Shown: in pieces, positions 1 through 7,766 of the stretch
Numbering within the stretch: position 1 is the stretch's first letter
Layout: every line of letters begins with the position of its first letter
Source: Elusimicrobiales bacterium
GTDB taxonomy: Bacteria > Elusimicrobiota > Elusimicrobia > Elusimicrobiales > UBA9959
Assembly (NCBI GenBank): GCA_028713125.1
Contig: JAQTOU010000003.1
Location: forward strand, 62,001-126,000
Direction of reading: 5' to 3'
DNA: 64,000 bases
The notes under the pieces: generated by a model
Database searches by the model: none
What the model was told of the DNA's origin: nothing
The model's input: only the letters and a program-made list of their open reading frames with translations
Program-made: the position numbers and the translations under genes

Positions 1-894
1 ATCGTTCAGGAAATAAGTGTTGCGGCCGTCGGCTTTCACCAGCACCCGGTCCTTGTCATCCGATTCGAGCTCGGTGGAAGAGCCGAACCAGACGGCGCCC
101 TCTTTCTCGTAAGCCATCCCGCGCTCTTTCAGGGTAGCCAGCGCTTTGGCCGGCCCGCCGGCCGCGTGCAGCTCGGATTCGAGGAACCAGCGGTCGAAAT
201 CCACGCCGAAAGCTTTCATGTCCGCCCGGTGCAGCTTCAGCATTTCCGCCACGGCGTATTCCGAGAACTGCGTTCCGGTCCAGCCGGCGGCCTCTCCCGG
301 GAGGGCCGCGGCCATGTCTTTAAGGTAAGCGCCCTGGTAGCCGCCCTCGGGCGGCTCCTGCCCCGCGAGGCGGGCTTTAAGAGAAAGACCGAGCATCTCC
401 ACCTGCTTGCCCACGTTGTTCACGTAAAATTCGGTAGCGACTTCGGCGCCCAGCGCCCTGTAGATGCGGGCCAGGCTGTCGCCCAGGGTGGCGCCGCGGC
501 CGCTGGCCAGATGCATCGGTCCGGTCGGGTTGGCCGACACGAACTCGAGATTTATTTTTTCGCTTTTGAAGTCCGGCCGGGAGAAGCAATCCGGCTTCTC
601 GAGCTCCTTCAGAGCCTCGAACAGGACGGAATCCTTGAATTTAAGATTGACGAAACCCGGCGGGACCGACTCGGCCTCGAATTCCGCGCCGAGCGCGGCT
701 TTAAGCTCCTCGGCGATCTTGAGGGGCGGCTTCCTGAGCAGTTTTGCGCCGGCGATAGGCCAGGCTATGGAGACGTCGGCGGCGATATGCGGGGGCGGCG
801 CGGCCAGGTGGAAGCCGGCCATAGCCGCTTCTTCCAGGCCAAAGGCCGCCGCCGCGCGGCTTTTAAGGCCGGCTTCGAGGATCGATAGCTTCAT
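1..894 (-). CDS. argS: Arginyl-tRNA synthetase, N-terminal 298 codons (3' part outside the window)
   Basis: Class I aminoacyl-tRNA synthetase that charges tRNA-Arg in the cytoplasm. Reading leftward from the ATG at 894, the protein begins MKLSILEAGLKSRAAAAFGL. It has an N-terminal additional domain (about residues 1-110), then the catalytic core with the block EFVSANPTGPMHLASGRGA (codons near 480-545) and downstream YVNNVGKQVEMLG, both typical of bacterial ArgRS. The start overlaps the rsfS stop by four bases (ATGA), so the two are translationally coupled. The HIGH signature reads HLAS, keeping only the first His. The KMSKS region and C-terminal domain lie beyond position 1. The family call is secure; activity cannot be judged from the part visible. 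Confidence 0.93.
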   Translation of the reverse strand, partial: MKLSILEAGLKSRAAAAFGLEEAAMAGFHLAAPPPHIAADVSIAWPIAGAKLLRKPPLKIAEELKAALGAEFEAESVPPGFVNLKFKDSVLFEALKELEKPDCFSRPDFKSEKINLEFVSANPTGPMHLASGRGATLGDSLARIYRALGAEVATEFYVNNVGKQVEMLGLSLKARLAGQEPPEGGYQGAYLKDMAAALPGEAAGWTGTQFSEYAVAEMLKLHRADMKAFGVDFDRWFLESELHAAGGPAKALATLKERGMAYEKEGAVWFGSSTELESDDKDRVLVKADGRNTYFLND

Positions 895-1544
895 TTTTTC
901 TTGGCCGTTTTTTTAGCGGGCTTCGCTTTTTTCGCGGCGGTTTTCTTAGCCGGCTTGCTCTTCCCGGCCGCTTTCTTGGCCGCGGTCTTTTTGACCGGGG
1001 CCTTTTTAACGGCTGTTTTTTTCGCGGCGGTTTTCTTCGCGGCGGTTTTTTTCACGGCGGGCTTTTTCGCGGCAGGCTTCTTTGCCGCGGGTTTCTTCGC
1101 GGCGGGCTTTTTGGGCTCCGCTTTTTTGGCCGGGGCTTTTGCGGGCGCGGTCGCGGCGGGCCGGGGTTCCGGCTTCGGCGCGGTCGCTTCTTCCCATTCC
1201 ACGGTCTTGTAGCCTTCGTAAACTTTGTCTATGGCGTAAAATTCGGCGGCCTTGCCTTCGTAGATATGCACCAGCACGCCGCCGTAGTCCAGCACTTTCC
1301 AGTTCTTGGAGCGCATCCCGTCCCGGTGGAGGCAGTAGATCCCCTCCTGCTTCAGCTTTATCTGCACCTCTTCCTCGATGGCGTCGAGCTGCGGCGCCGA
1401 CTCGGCGACCAGGAGCACGGCGTAGTCGGCCAGCGGGGACTTGCCGGCGAGGTCGAAAATAGTGACGGGGGAGGCTTTCTTGGAGTCTCCCGCGCGGGCC
1501 GCCGCGACCGCGATTTTTTTAAAGCCTGGTTTTGTCATTGTCAT
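891..1544 (-). CDS. rsfS: Ribosomal silencing factor RsfS with a histone H1-like Lys/Ala tail
   Basis: Residues about 5-115 match the RsfS/YbeB/Iojap family, which binds ribosomal protein uL14 and blocks subunit joining in starvation. Visible family features are DLAGKSPLADYAVLL, DGMRSKNWKVLDYGGVLVHIY and the YAIDKVYEG end. Ordinary RsfS proteins stop at 105-130 residues. This one continues for about 95 residues of AAKKP/AAKKT/VKK repeats ending in AKKTAKKK, like bacterial histone H1-type tails. The start overlaps the upstream cyclic-nucleotide-binding gene by four bases (ATGA), and the stop overlaps the argS start. The NadD-YqeK-LytR_C-RsfS order is the standard context of this family. The tail's role (nucleic-acid or ribosome binding) is inference. 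Confidence 0.9.
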   Translation of the reverse strand: MTMTKPGFKKIAVAAARAGDSKKASPVTIFDLAGKSPLADYAVLLVAESAPQLDAIEEEVQIKLKQEGIYCLHRDGMRSKNWKVLDYGGVLVHIYEGKAAEFYAIDKVYEGYKTVEWEEATAPKPEPRPAATAPAKAPAKKAEPKKPAAKKPAAKKPAAKKPAVKKTAAKKTAAKKTAVKKAPVKKTAAKKAAGKSKPAKKTAAKKAKPAKKTAKKK

Positions 1545-2428
1545 ATTGTGTTCTTTCTGTTCTTCAGTTTTTCCAGCATGGCGGCTTCCGCCTGGTGCTC
1601 GATATTTATCATCGCGGAGCCCGCGATGGATGATATTGTATTAAATATGGTGGCGAGGTTGTTTTTCTCCACGGCGGACAGCTTCTCGGAGCGCTCGAAC
1701 ACCGCGCAGGCCAGCGGCCGCCTGTCCGCGGAGCAGACCAGCGTGTAGGTGCTCTCGTTCGTCCAGCCGCTCTCCGGCCTGGCGGGGAGAACGCGCGGCT
1801 CTCCCGCGGGGGTAAAGGACTCCCGCGAGTAGACCTCCTCGTATTCCTCGTTGAACATATTGTAGGAGTAGCCCTTCACGTTCCAGGACCCTTCCAGGTA
1901 AATATGCATCTCGCTCAGCACCGTGGAGAAGAACTCCGCCGGGGACTTGTGCTGGACCAGCAGCTGGCGGCTGAGGTCGAACAGCATGGTAAGCTCGCTC
2001 GAGGTGTGCTGGAGGCGGCGGAAGACGGTGCGCATGATCTCGCTGATCACGCCCACGCCCGTCTCGGCGTGGTCCTTGATGAAGGAGAAGAACTGCGGGC
2101 GGCTGACCTCGTAGAGCGCGGAGTCGCCGGAGGCGCGGGCCTGGGCGAAGCGCGCGGCCTTGTCTATCAGGGCCATCTCGCCGAAGAAGTCGCCGGCGGC
2201 GAGGATGGCCAGGGTCTTGAACTCGCGGCCTTCCTCGTCCATGGCCTTCTCTATGACCACTTCGCCGGATACGATTATGTAAAGGCTGTCGCCCGCGGAG
2301 CGCTCCTTGAATATGATATCCCCGGCCGAATAGGCGGAGGGCTTGAAAGAACTCGAGAATTCTTTCAGCATGTCGCCGGAGAAATTGCGGAAGAGCGGTA
2401 TGTTCCTGAGTTTTTCTGTTTCGGACAT
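1541..2428 (-). CDS. Cyclic-nucleotide-binding domain protein with a C-terminal GAF-like region
   Basis: Residues about 5-130 form a Crp-type cNMP-binding domain: an IPLFRNFSGDMLKEF start, GDIIFKERSAGDSLYIIVSGEV, and the phosphate-binding cassette region GDFFGEMALIDKAARFAQARA. The cassette has the FGEMAL core, and its Arg position reads RFAQARA. There is no DNA-binding helix-turn-helix. Instead about 150 further residues start with an HTSSELTMLFDLSRQLL helix, which looks like a GAF-type sensory region. A strong AAGGAGG ribosome site lies just before the ATG at 2428, immediately after pilT. Sitting next to PilT suggests a second-messenger sensor for surface motility, but that is inference. Confidence 0.78.
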   Translation of the reverse strand: MSETEKLRNIPLFRNFSGDMLKEFSSSFKPSAYSAGDIIFKERSAGDSLYIIVSGEVVIEKAMDEEGREFKTLAILAAGDFFGEMALIDKAARFAQARASGDSALYEVSRPQFFSFIKDHAETGVGVISEIMRTVFRRLQHTSSELTMLFDLSRQLLVQHKSPAEFFSTVLSEMHIYLEGSWNVKGYSYNMFNEEYEEVYSRESFTPAGEPRVLPARPESGWTNESTYTLVCSADRRPLACAVFERSEKLSAVEKNNLATIFNTISSIAGSAMINIEHQAEAAMLEKLKNRKNTI

Positions 2429-2440
2429 GAAGTTCCTCCT

Positions 2441-3508
2441 TTATACCCCGCCCGTGCAGAGCTTCTTGAACGATTCCTGGTCGTGGGCCTTCGCGAGCGC
2501 CACTTCGTAGGAGACCAGGTTCTGCTTCACCAGCATCACGAGGGACCTGTCCATGGGCATCATGCCGTACTTGGCCCCGGTCTCTATGGCGCTGTAGATC
2601 ATATGCGTCTTGCCCTCGCGGATAAGGTTGGAGATGGCCGGCGTCATCACCATGATCTCGCGCGCGGCCACGCGGCCGTGCCCGTCCTTCTTGGGCAGGA
2701 GGATCTGGGAGACCACGCCCTGCAGCGAGGCCGCCAGCTGCACGCGCACCTGCGTCTGCTGGTGCGGGGGGAAAACGTCGATGATGCGGTCCACCGTCGA
2801 GGGCGCGTCCTGCGTGTGCAGCGTGGCGAAGGTCAGGTGGCCCGTTTCGGCCGCCGTGATCGTCAGCTGTATCGTTTCGAGGTCGCGCATTTCGCCTACC
2901 AGGATCACGTTGGGATCCTCGCGCAGCGCGGCGCGCAGGGCGTTGCTGAAAGAGCGGGTGTGCTGGCCTATCTCGCGCTGGCGCACCACGCAGGAATTGG
3001 CCTCGTAGGTGAACTCTATGGGGTCTTCGACGGTGAGGATATGGCCCTTGCGCTTCTGGTTTATCTGGTTGATCAGCGCGGCCAGGGTGGTAGACTTGCC
3101 GGAGCCGGTGGGGCCGGTCACCAGGACCAGGCCTTTAGGCAGGGTGGAGAAGTTCACTATGGTGGGCTGCAGGCCCAGCTCCTCCGGCGTGGGGATCTTG
3201 GAGGGGATGACGCGCATTACGGCCTCCACGCCGTTGCGGGCCACCAGGACGTTGAGGCGGAAGCGGGAGACGCCGGTGACGGCGAAGGAACAGTCCAGCT
3301 CCCAGTCCTTTTCGAATTTGGCGCGCTGCTCGTCGTAGAGGGTAGAGTAGACCAGCGCTTTCGTCTGGTCGGCGGTAAGCGGCGCCAGGCCTTCGGCCAC
3401 CGGCACCATTTCGCCGTTGCGGCGCATCATCGGCGGCTTATTGACGCAGATATGAATATCGCTCGAGCCCGCCGTCACCGCCGTCTTCAGGATAGTTACC
3501 ATGTCCAT
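2441..3508 (-). CDS. pilT: Type IV pilus retraction ATPase PilT
   Basis: Hexameric cytoplasmic ATPase that drives pilus retraction and twitching. The 355-residue length is normal for PilT. Visible motifs are Walker A GPTGSGKST (132-140), Asp box EDPIEF (161-166), Walker B with ILVGEMRD (202-209), and His box TGHLTFATLHTQDA (222-235). The AIRNLIRE-type retraction motif appears as AISNLIREGKTHMIYSAIETG near residue 285. The start at 3508 has GGGAG about 8 bases upstream. It is embedded in the nadD-lytR_C-rsfS-argS operon, between the LytR_C gene (19-base gap) and the cNMP gene (12-base gap). No pilin or PilB is in the window. PilU is the only close alternative. Confidence 0.93.
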   Translation of the reverse strand: MDMVTILKTAVTAGSSDIHICVNKPPMMRRNGEMVPVAEGLAPLTADQTKALVYSTLYDEQRAKFEKDWELDCSFAVTGVSRFRLNVLVARNGVEAVMRVIPSKIPTPEELGLQPTIVNFSTLPKGLVLVTGPTGSGKSTTLAALINQINQKRKGHILTVEDPIEFTYEANSCVVRQREIGQHTRSFSNALRAALREDPNVILVGEMRDLETIQLTITAAETGHLTFATLHTQDAPSTVDRIIDVFPPHQQTQVRVQLAASLQGVVSQILLPKKDGHGRVAAREIMVMTPAISNLIREGKTHMIYSAIETGAKYGMMPMDRSLVMLVKQNLVSYEVALAKAHDQESFKKLCTGGV

Positions 3509-3527
3509 ATTTATCTCCCGTACGCTT

Positions 3528-4376
3528 CTATTTTTCGGTATCGTCAGCCTTATAATCCTGCCCGAGTATCACCGCCGCGCCCGCCACGCTCTTTTGCGAG
3601 GACCTGACGCGGATCTCGAGCCCGTCGAGCCGCATGGCTTCGCGCAGCTTGCGCGCCGCGGCCGTATCCGCGGAAAAACTCAGTATGCTGGTGTGCTTCT
3701 GGAGGGTGGGGTAGGACGTCTCGGTTATCACGTCGTAGCCCAGCGCCCTCAGGCGCTTCGCCGCCAGCGCGGCCAGGCCCGTTATGCCGGAGGCGTTGAA
3801 GACCTCCACCATCGGGGCCGGCCCTTCCTCCTGCGCGGCCTCGGGGGCCGGGGCCCTGCGCGGGACTTCGGTAAGGATGAAATTGGAAGAGGTCAGTTTC
3901 GAGAATTCCGAAGAAAGCGAGAACAGGTCGAAGCCGGACAAATTCGTCGCCCCGGAAGTCCGCAGGCCGGAAAGCCAGGAAGCGGCGGGCAGCACGCGCT
4001 TAGGCTCGGCGCGCCAGTTATTAAGCGCGCCCCAGAGGACGTCCAGGTCAGGGGCGGAAGAAAGCGCGATGTAAAAAATATTTTCTCCCGTTCCAGCGCC
4101 GCCGGCGGCCTTTATGACGTCCGCGGCGCGGTGCCAGTTGGAGATCCCGGGTTTCGGCTTCGGGTGGGACAGGGTGAAGGCGTTCACCGTGCTCGAAAAA
4201 GGATGGTAGACCAGAAGCGCCGAGGCGCGTTCTCCTAGCAGGGCCAGGCTCACGTCCCGCCCGGCCAGAAGCTCGCGCGACGCCGGGGAAAAATACTGCC
4301 AGGCAGCGGTTCCAAGCGCCAGGACGAGCCCGCAGGCGAGCATCAACCTTTCTTTTTTTCCTGAAGACTGTTCCAT
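3528..4376 (-). CDS. LytR_C-domain membrane-anchored protein
   Basis: The N-terminus MEQSSGKKERLM is followed by one transmembrane segment (about residues 12-27), so the protein is probably anchored in the inner membrane and faces outward. The C-terminal 90 residues match the LytR_C domain (VEVFNASGITGLAALAAKRLRALGYDV, then TSILSFSADTAAARKLREAM). That domain often accompanies LCP proteins, but no LCP phosphotransferase domain is present here. The middle region is unrecognised. Two starts are possible. The ATG at 4376 overlaps the nadD-yqeK gene by 34 bases and supplies basic residues before the membrane segment. The ATG at 4343 shares one base with that gene's stop (TGATG). I prefer 4376 on topology. 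The function is unknown; cell-envelope work is likely from the family. Confidence 0.72.
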   Translation of the reverse strand: MEQSSGKKERLMLACGLVLALGTAAWQYFSPASRELLAGRDVSLALLGERASALLVYHPFSSTVNAFTLSHPKPKPGISNWHRAADVIKAAGGAGTGENIFYIALSSAPDLDVLWGALNNWRAEPKRVLPAASWLSGLRTSGATNLSGFDLFSLSSEFSKLTSSNFILTEVPRRAPAPEAAQEEGPAPMVEVFNASGITGLAALAAKRLRALGYDVITETSYPTLQKHTSILSFSADTAAARKLREAMRLDGLEIRVRSSQKSVAGAAVILGQDYKADDTEK

Positions 4377-5503
4377 AGTGCGACGCTCAGCGGGTGCACC
4401 CAGCCCCCGCCGGAAAACGCATAGACAAGTTTAACATAATTAGCCGCCCGAAAAGCCGCCCCGAGATCCTTAAAAGCCAGCCTCCGCACCAGCCCGGCCT
4501 CGCTGAAACCGCGTCCCTCGTTGGCCAGGTCGCTGACATAGACCAGCCTGGCCAGCGGCCCCATACCGGGGGACCCCGTGGCGTGCTGTTCTATCGCTTC
4601 AAGTATCTCCGGATCTTTTACCCCGAATTTTTCAGCGGCCAGGGCGGCTCCGGCCCAGGCGTGGGCGAGCACCGGGGCCTCCTTAAGCATCAGCCTGGTC
4701 AGGGCGGAGCGCGGGGCGCGCTTCAGGCAGTACCTGTTCTGTGCCGCCTGGCCCAGGTCCCTGGCGCAGTCATGCAGCAAGGCGGCCAGCGCGGCCTTTT
4801 GCTGCGGAACCCCCGCGGCTGGGGCCAGCCTGAGGGCCAGCTCAGTGGTATAAAGGGAGTGGGCGTAGCGGCCATGGCCAAGGAGCTTCCTTAGGAGCGC
4901 CCTTTCGCGCGAAAGGTAAAGCGCTTTTTTTTCTATCCTGTCCAGCACGGCGCGGTGAAGCTGGGCCGGCCGGCCGCCAAGGAACAGCTCCGCGCGTATC
5001 CCGGTCGAGTCGGCCCTGGGGAAGCGGCCGGCCAGGGCGGTGAAAGGCGTGCCCGGACTTTTGCCGATAGCGTAGCCGGGCCGCAGCCCCGCCAGGAGGC
5101 GCGCGTTCTTAAGGATGAAGCCGGGCCGCCGCCAGCGCCTGAACCCGGCCAGGCAATCGGAGCCCATAAGGAAATAAAGCGGGGCGCCGGGATGCAGCTT
5201 CCGGAAATGCTCCACGGTTTCGCAGGTGTAGACGACTTTCTTCTGGTCCGCCTCGAAGGAGCTGATCCTGAGCTCCTTCCTGCCGGCCAGCCCGGCCTCG
5301 GCCAGCGCCGCCCGGAGCAGCGCGGCGCGCCCGGCAAAAGGCGTCGGCCGCAGGTCTTTGAAAGGGGTGTGGAAGCCTGGGACGAAATAGAGCACGGAGG
5401 GCTTAAGCTGGGACAGGGCCGCCGCGGCCAGCGCCGTATGCCCGCGGTGGGGGGGGTCGAAACTCCCGCCGTAGATAATTACAGGTCTTTTTTCCTCTGC
5501 CAT
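4343..5503 (-). CDS. nadD: Fused nicotinate-nucleotide adenylyltransferase (NadD) and YqeK HD hydrolase
   Basis: Residues 1-195 are NadD, which makes deamido-NAD from NaMN and ATP. They show GGSFDPPHRGH (12-22, the nucleotidyl-transferase T/HxGH site) and the STGIR end motif near 166-170. Residues about 200-386 are a YqeK-type HD-domain hydrolase (symmetrical Ap4A-cleaving family): RYAHSLYT (H215), LLHDCARD (HD at 244-245) and EQHATG. In many bacteria nadD and yqeK are separate neighbours; here they are one frame without a stop. I chose the ATG at 5503 because NadD homology starts there; an in-frame ATG at 5536 would add 11 unrelated residues. It heads the minus-strand operon, divergent from the gene at 5562. 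Confidence 0.88.
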   Translation of the reverse strand: MAEEKRPVIIYGGSFDPPHRGHTALAAAALSQLKPSVLYFVPGFHTPFKDLRPTPFAGRAALLRAALAEAGLAGRKELRISSFEADQKKVVYTCETVEHFRKLHPGAPLYFLMGSDCLAGFRRWRRPGFILKNARLLAGLRPGYAIGKSPGTPFTALAGRFPRADSTGIRAELFLGGRPAQLHRAVLDRIEKKALYLSRERALLRKLLGHGRYAHSLYTTELALRLAPAAGVPQQKAALAALLHDCARDLGQAAQNRYCLKRAPRSALTRLMLKEAPVLAHAWAGAALAAEKFGVKDPEILEAIEQHATGSPGMGPLARLVYVSDLANEGRGFSEAGLVRRLAFKDLGAAFRAANYVKLVYAFSGGGWVHPLSVALWNSLQEKKKG

Positions 5504-5540
5504 AAAGTGTCTGCCCGCCCACCGGTGCGGCTCCATTTAG

Positions 5541-5546
5541 TATAAT
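5541..5546 (+). promoter_or_regulatory. Putative -10 element for the gene at 5562
   Basis: A perfect TATAAT hexamer in the 58-base divergent spacer between nadD-yqeK and the gene at 5562. No good -35 is visible 17 bases upstream. With this -10 the transcript would begin only about 9 bases before the ATG. The surrounding AT-rich stretch (5541-5550) is nearly palindromic and could serve both directions. Confidence 0.35.
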
Positions 5547-5561
5547 ATACTTTACCTTACT

Positions 5562-6302
5562 ATGTCACAAAAACGCGACAACTGCATAATACTCCTTGTT
5601 GATCCCCCCGAACCGGACAAGATAAGCCAGGAATTCAAAACAGCCTTCGGCCCGGAGCGGGCCACCCACGTGAACAGCGACCTGCTCTCTTCCGCTTACA
5701 AGCTGGCCAAAGGCTTCAGTGAATCCATCCTTTTGCTCTCTTACCTGAAGACGCCGCGGCATCCCGACCTGACCTGGCTCGACCCGGAAGATCCCGGCTT
5801 CCTCGAAGTGAAAAGCCACGCGCTCGAGGACCGGATCCAGGAGGCTTTCCGCCTGGCCTTTTTTACCGGGGCGAAGAAAGCGGTCCTTATCCGGCACCTT
5901 TCCCCCGAGCTTAAAAGCGAGTGGCTCTCCCTCTCTTTCGAGGCGGTAAGCGACAAGACCGTCGCCATAGGCGCCAACCAGGACGGCTCCTTCTACCTGC
6001 TCGGCCTCACCCAGCAGAATTTAAAGCTCGTGGAAGCGCCGGGCTTTTTCCACGGGAAAAGCGCGGAGACCCTGGTGGAGCGCGCAAAGAAAAACAAGCT
6101 GACCGTTTTCAGCACCCCCGAGACTTACGCCCTGAACAGCGAAGAAACCCTCTTGAAATGGATGGAGTCGAAGGAGACCCTTCCTCCCCTTTTCCAGCAC
6201 CCGCAGCAGGCGGGGCAGCAGGAGAGCAAAAAAAGCCACAGGCACCATAGCCGCCACCAGGAAGCCCAGGTGCAGCCCCCTCCGGAAAAGCCGCCGCTGT
6301 AG
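5562..6302 (+). CDS. DUF2064-like (glycosyltransferase-A fold) protein with a charged C-terminal tail
   Basis: The 246-residue protein resembles the DUF2064 / 'rSAM-selenodomain-associated transferase 1' family of small nucleotidyl/glycosyl-transferase-like proteins. It starts CIILLVDPPEPDKISQEFKTAFG, has a LEDRIQEAFRLAFFTGAKKAVLI helix, and has GANQDGSFYLLGL in place of the usual G-x-x-x-DGGY-x-L-I-G motif. The last 40 residues are rich in Gln, His and Lys and probably disordered. The usual radical-SAM partner is not adjacent. No clear ribosome site precedes the ATG, and a TATAAT lies only 16 bases upstream. The family match is moderate and the substrate unknown. Confidence 0.55.
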   Translation: MSQKRDNCIILLVDPPEPDKISQEFKTAFGPERATHVNSDLLSSAYKLAKGFSESILLLSYLKTPRHPDLTWLDPEDPGFLEVKSHALEDRIQEAFRLAFFTGAKKAVLIRHLSPELKSEWLSLSFEAVSDKTVAIGANQDGSFYLLGLTQQNLKLVEAPGFFHGKSAETLVERAKKNKLTVFSTPETYALNSEETLLKWMESKETLPPLFQHPQQAGQQESKKSHRHHSRHQEAQVQPPPEKPPL

Positions 6303-6426
6303 GGTTTAAAAATCAAGCATATCAGCTTCGCCAGGGAGGAGCAGAGGACCGGAGAAATATTCATGGATATTTTTACCCGCGCCCTCCGCGCCTTTGCGGT
6401 TATTTTACGGAGAAAGCCGAGAATTT

Positions 6427-7755
6427 ATGAAAAATATAGAAACCGTCTGTAAAGAAATATTCAAGCTGGCAAAAGGGACGCAGTGCGAGGTGATGGCCGA
6501 GGCCCGCGACAGCGCGCTGACCCGCTTCGCCGACAATGTGATCTCCCAGAACGTCGCCTCCTCCTCCGTGAACTTCTCGGTGCGGCTGCTCGACGGCGGC
6601 CGCTCGGCAAAGGTCAATTTCAACCAGGCCGACGCGGCCACGCTGAAACATTCCATCTCCTCCGGCCTGGAAATACTCCGGCGCCAGAAAAAAGACCCGG
6701 CGCTGCTGCCGCTGGCCAAACCGCGCCCTATACCGGCCGGCAAGAACCTTTTTAAAAAGGAAACGGCGGAGCTGTCCCCGTCCTTCCGCGCCGCCAAAGC
6801 CGCGGAGCTGGCGAGGGCCTGCAGGAAGTCCGGGCAGGTCGCCTGCGGCACCGTGGACAACGGCGTCTCGGAGCTCACGATAGCCAATAATTTGGGCCTT
6901 TACGCGACGCATAAGGAAAGCTATATCACCCACAGCGTCACGGTGCGCGACCGCGACGGCTCCGGCTGGGCCGAGCAGCCTTCGCACGATGTTAACGAGA
7001 TCGATTTCAAGCGCCTTAACGAGACCGCCCGCGCGAAAGCCGCGGCCAGCCGCGCCCCGCGGGAGATAAAGCCCGGCAAATATACCGTAGTCCTCGAGCC
7101 CTGCGCCGTGGCCGGCCTGGCCTCGTACCTGGCGGCCTACGGTTTCGGCGGACAGCTTTATAACGAGGGCCGCTCGTTCGCGGCCGGCAAGCTCGGCAAA
7201 AAACTGTTGAGCCCGCTGCTCACCATCGAGGACAACGCTTTTGACGGCGGCGCGCCCGGCATGACCTTCGACTACGAAGGCCAGCCCCGCACCAGGGTGA
7301 CGCTGGTGGAGAACGGCGTGCTGAAAGCCGTGGTCCACGACCGGAAAACGGCCAAAAAGGCGCGGACGGCCTCCACCGGCCACGCGCTGCCCCAGCCCAA
7401 CTATATGGGCCCCATCCCCCTCAACCTGTCCGTAAAACCCGGCCAGGGCACGCTGGCGGACCTTATAAAGGGTACGGAGCGCGGCATCCTTGTCACCCAA
7501 TTCCACTATACCAACATCCTCAAGACCCAGATCGTTGAAATGACCGGCATGACCCGCAACGGGACTTTCATGGTGGAGAACGGCAAAATAGCCTACCCGA
7601 TAAAGAACATGCGCTTCACCCAGAACATGGTGGAGGCCTTCAATAACATAGAAGCCGTCTCGGCGGAGACCGGCCTGGTCTCCGAGTGGGGCAGCCTGCG
7701 CTGCCCCGCGATGCGCCTGTCGGGCTTCAATTTCTCCTCTTCCACGAAATTCTAA
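6427..7755 (+). CDS. tldE: TldE/PmbA-family subunit of the TldD/TldE protease
   Basis: The TldE (PmbA) subunit pairs with TldD to form a heterodimeric metalloprotease that trims RiPP leaders and unfolded peptides in the cytoplasm. The 442-residue protein starts MKNIETVCKEIFKLAKGTQC. It has the family features SVNFSVRLLDGGRSAKVNFN and GTLADLIKGTERGILVTQF. It lacks the HExxxH motif, as expected for the non-catalytic subunit. I chose the ATG at 6427; a TTG at 6394 would add 11 residues without homology. The tldD gene follows after 11 bases. No RiPP precursor or modification enzyme was seen nearby. Confidence 0.88.
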   Translation: MKNIETVCKEIFKLAKGTQCEVMAEARDSALTRFADNVISQNVASSSVNFSVRLLDGGRSAKVNFNQADAATLKHSISSGLEILRRQKKDPALLPLAKPRPIPAGKNLFKKETAELSPSFRAAKAAELARACRKSGQVACGTVDNGVSELTIANNLGLYATHKESYITHSVTVRDRDGSGWAEQPSHDVNEIDFKRLNETARAKAAASRAPREIKPGKYTVVLEPCAVAGLASYLAAYGFGGQLYNEGRSFAAGKLGKKLLSPLLTIEDNAFDGGAPGMTFDYEGQPRTRVTLVENGVLKAVVHDRKTAKKARTASTGHALPQPNYMGPIPLNLSVKPGQGTLADLIKGTERGILVTQFHYTNILKTQIVEMTGMTRNGTFMVENGKIAYPIKNMRFTQNMVEAFNNIEAVSAETGLVSEWGSLRCPAMRLSGFNFSSSTKF

Positions 7756-7766
7756 AGGATAAAATC

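Noticed and set aside
1904-3607. 567-codon plus-strand frame opposite pilT and the cNMP gene
   Set aside because: Antisense shadow; the minus-strand proteins are clearly PilT and a cNMP-binding protein.
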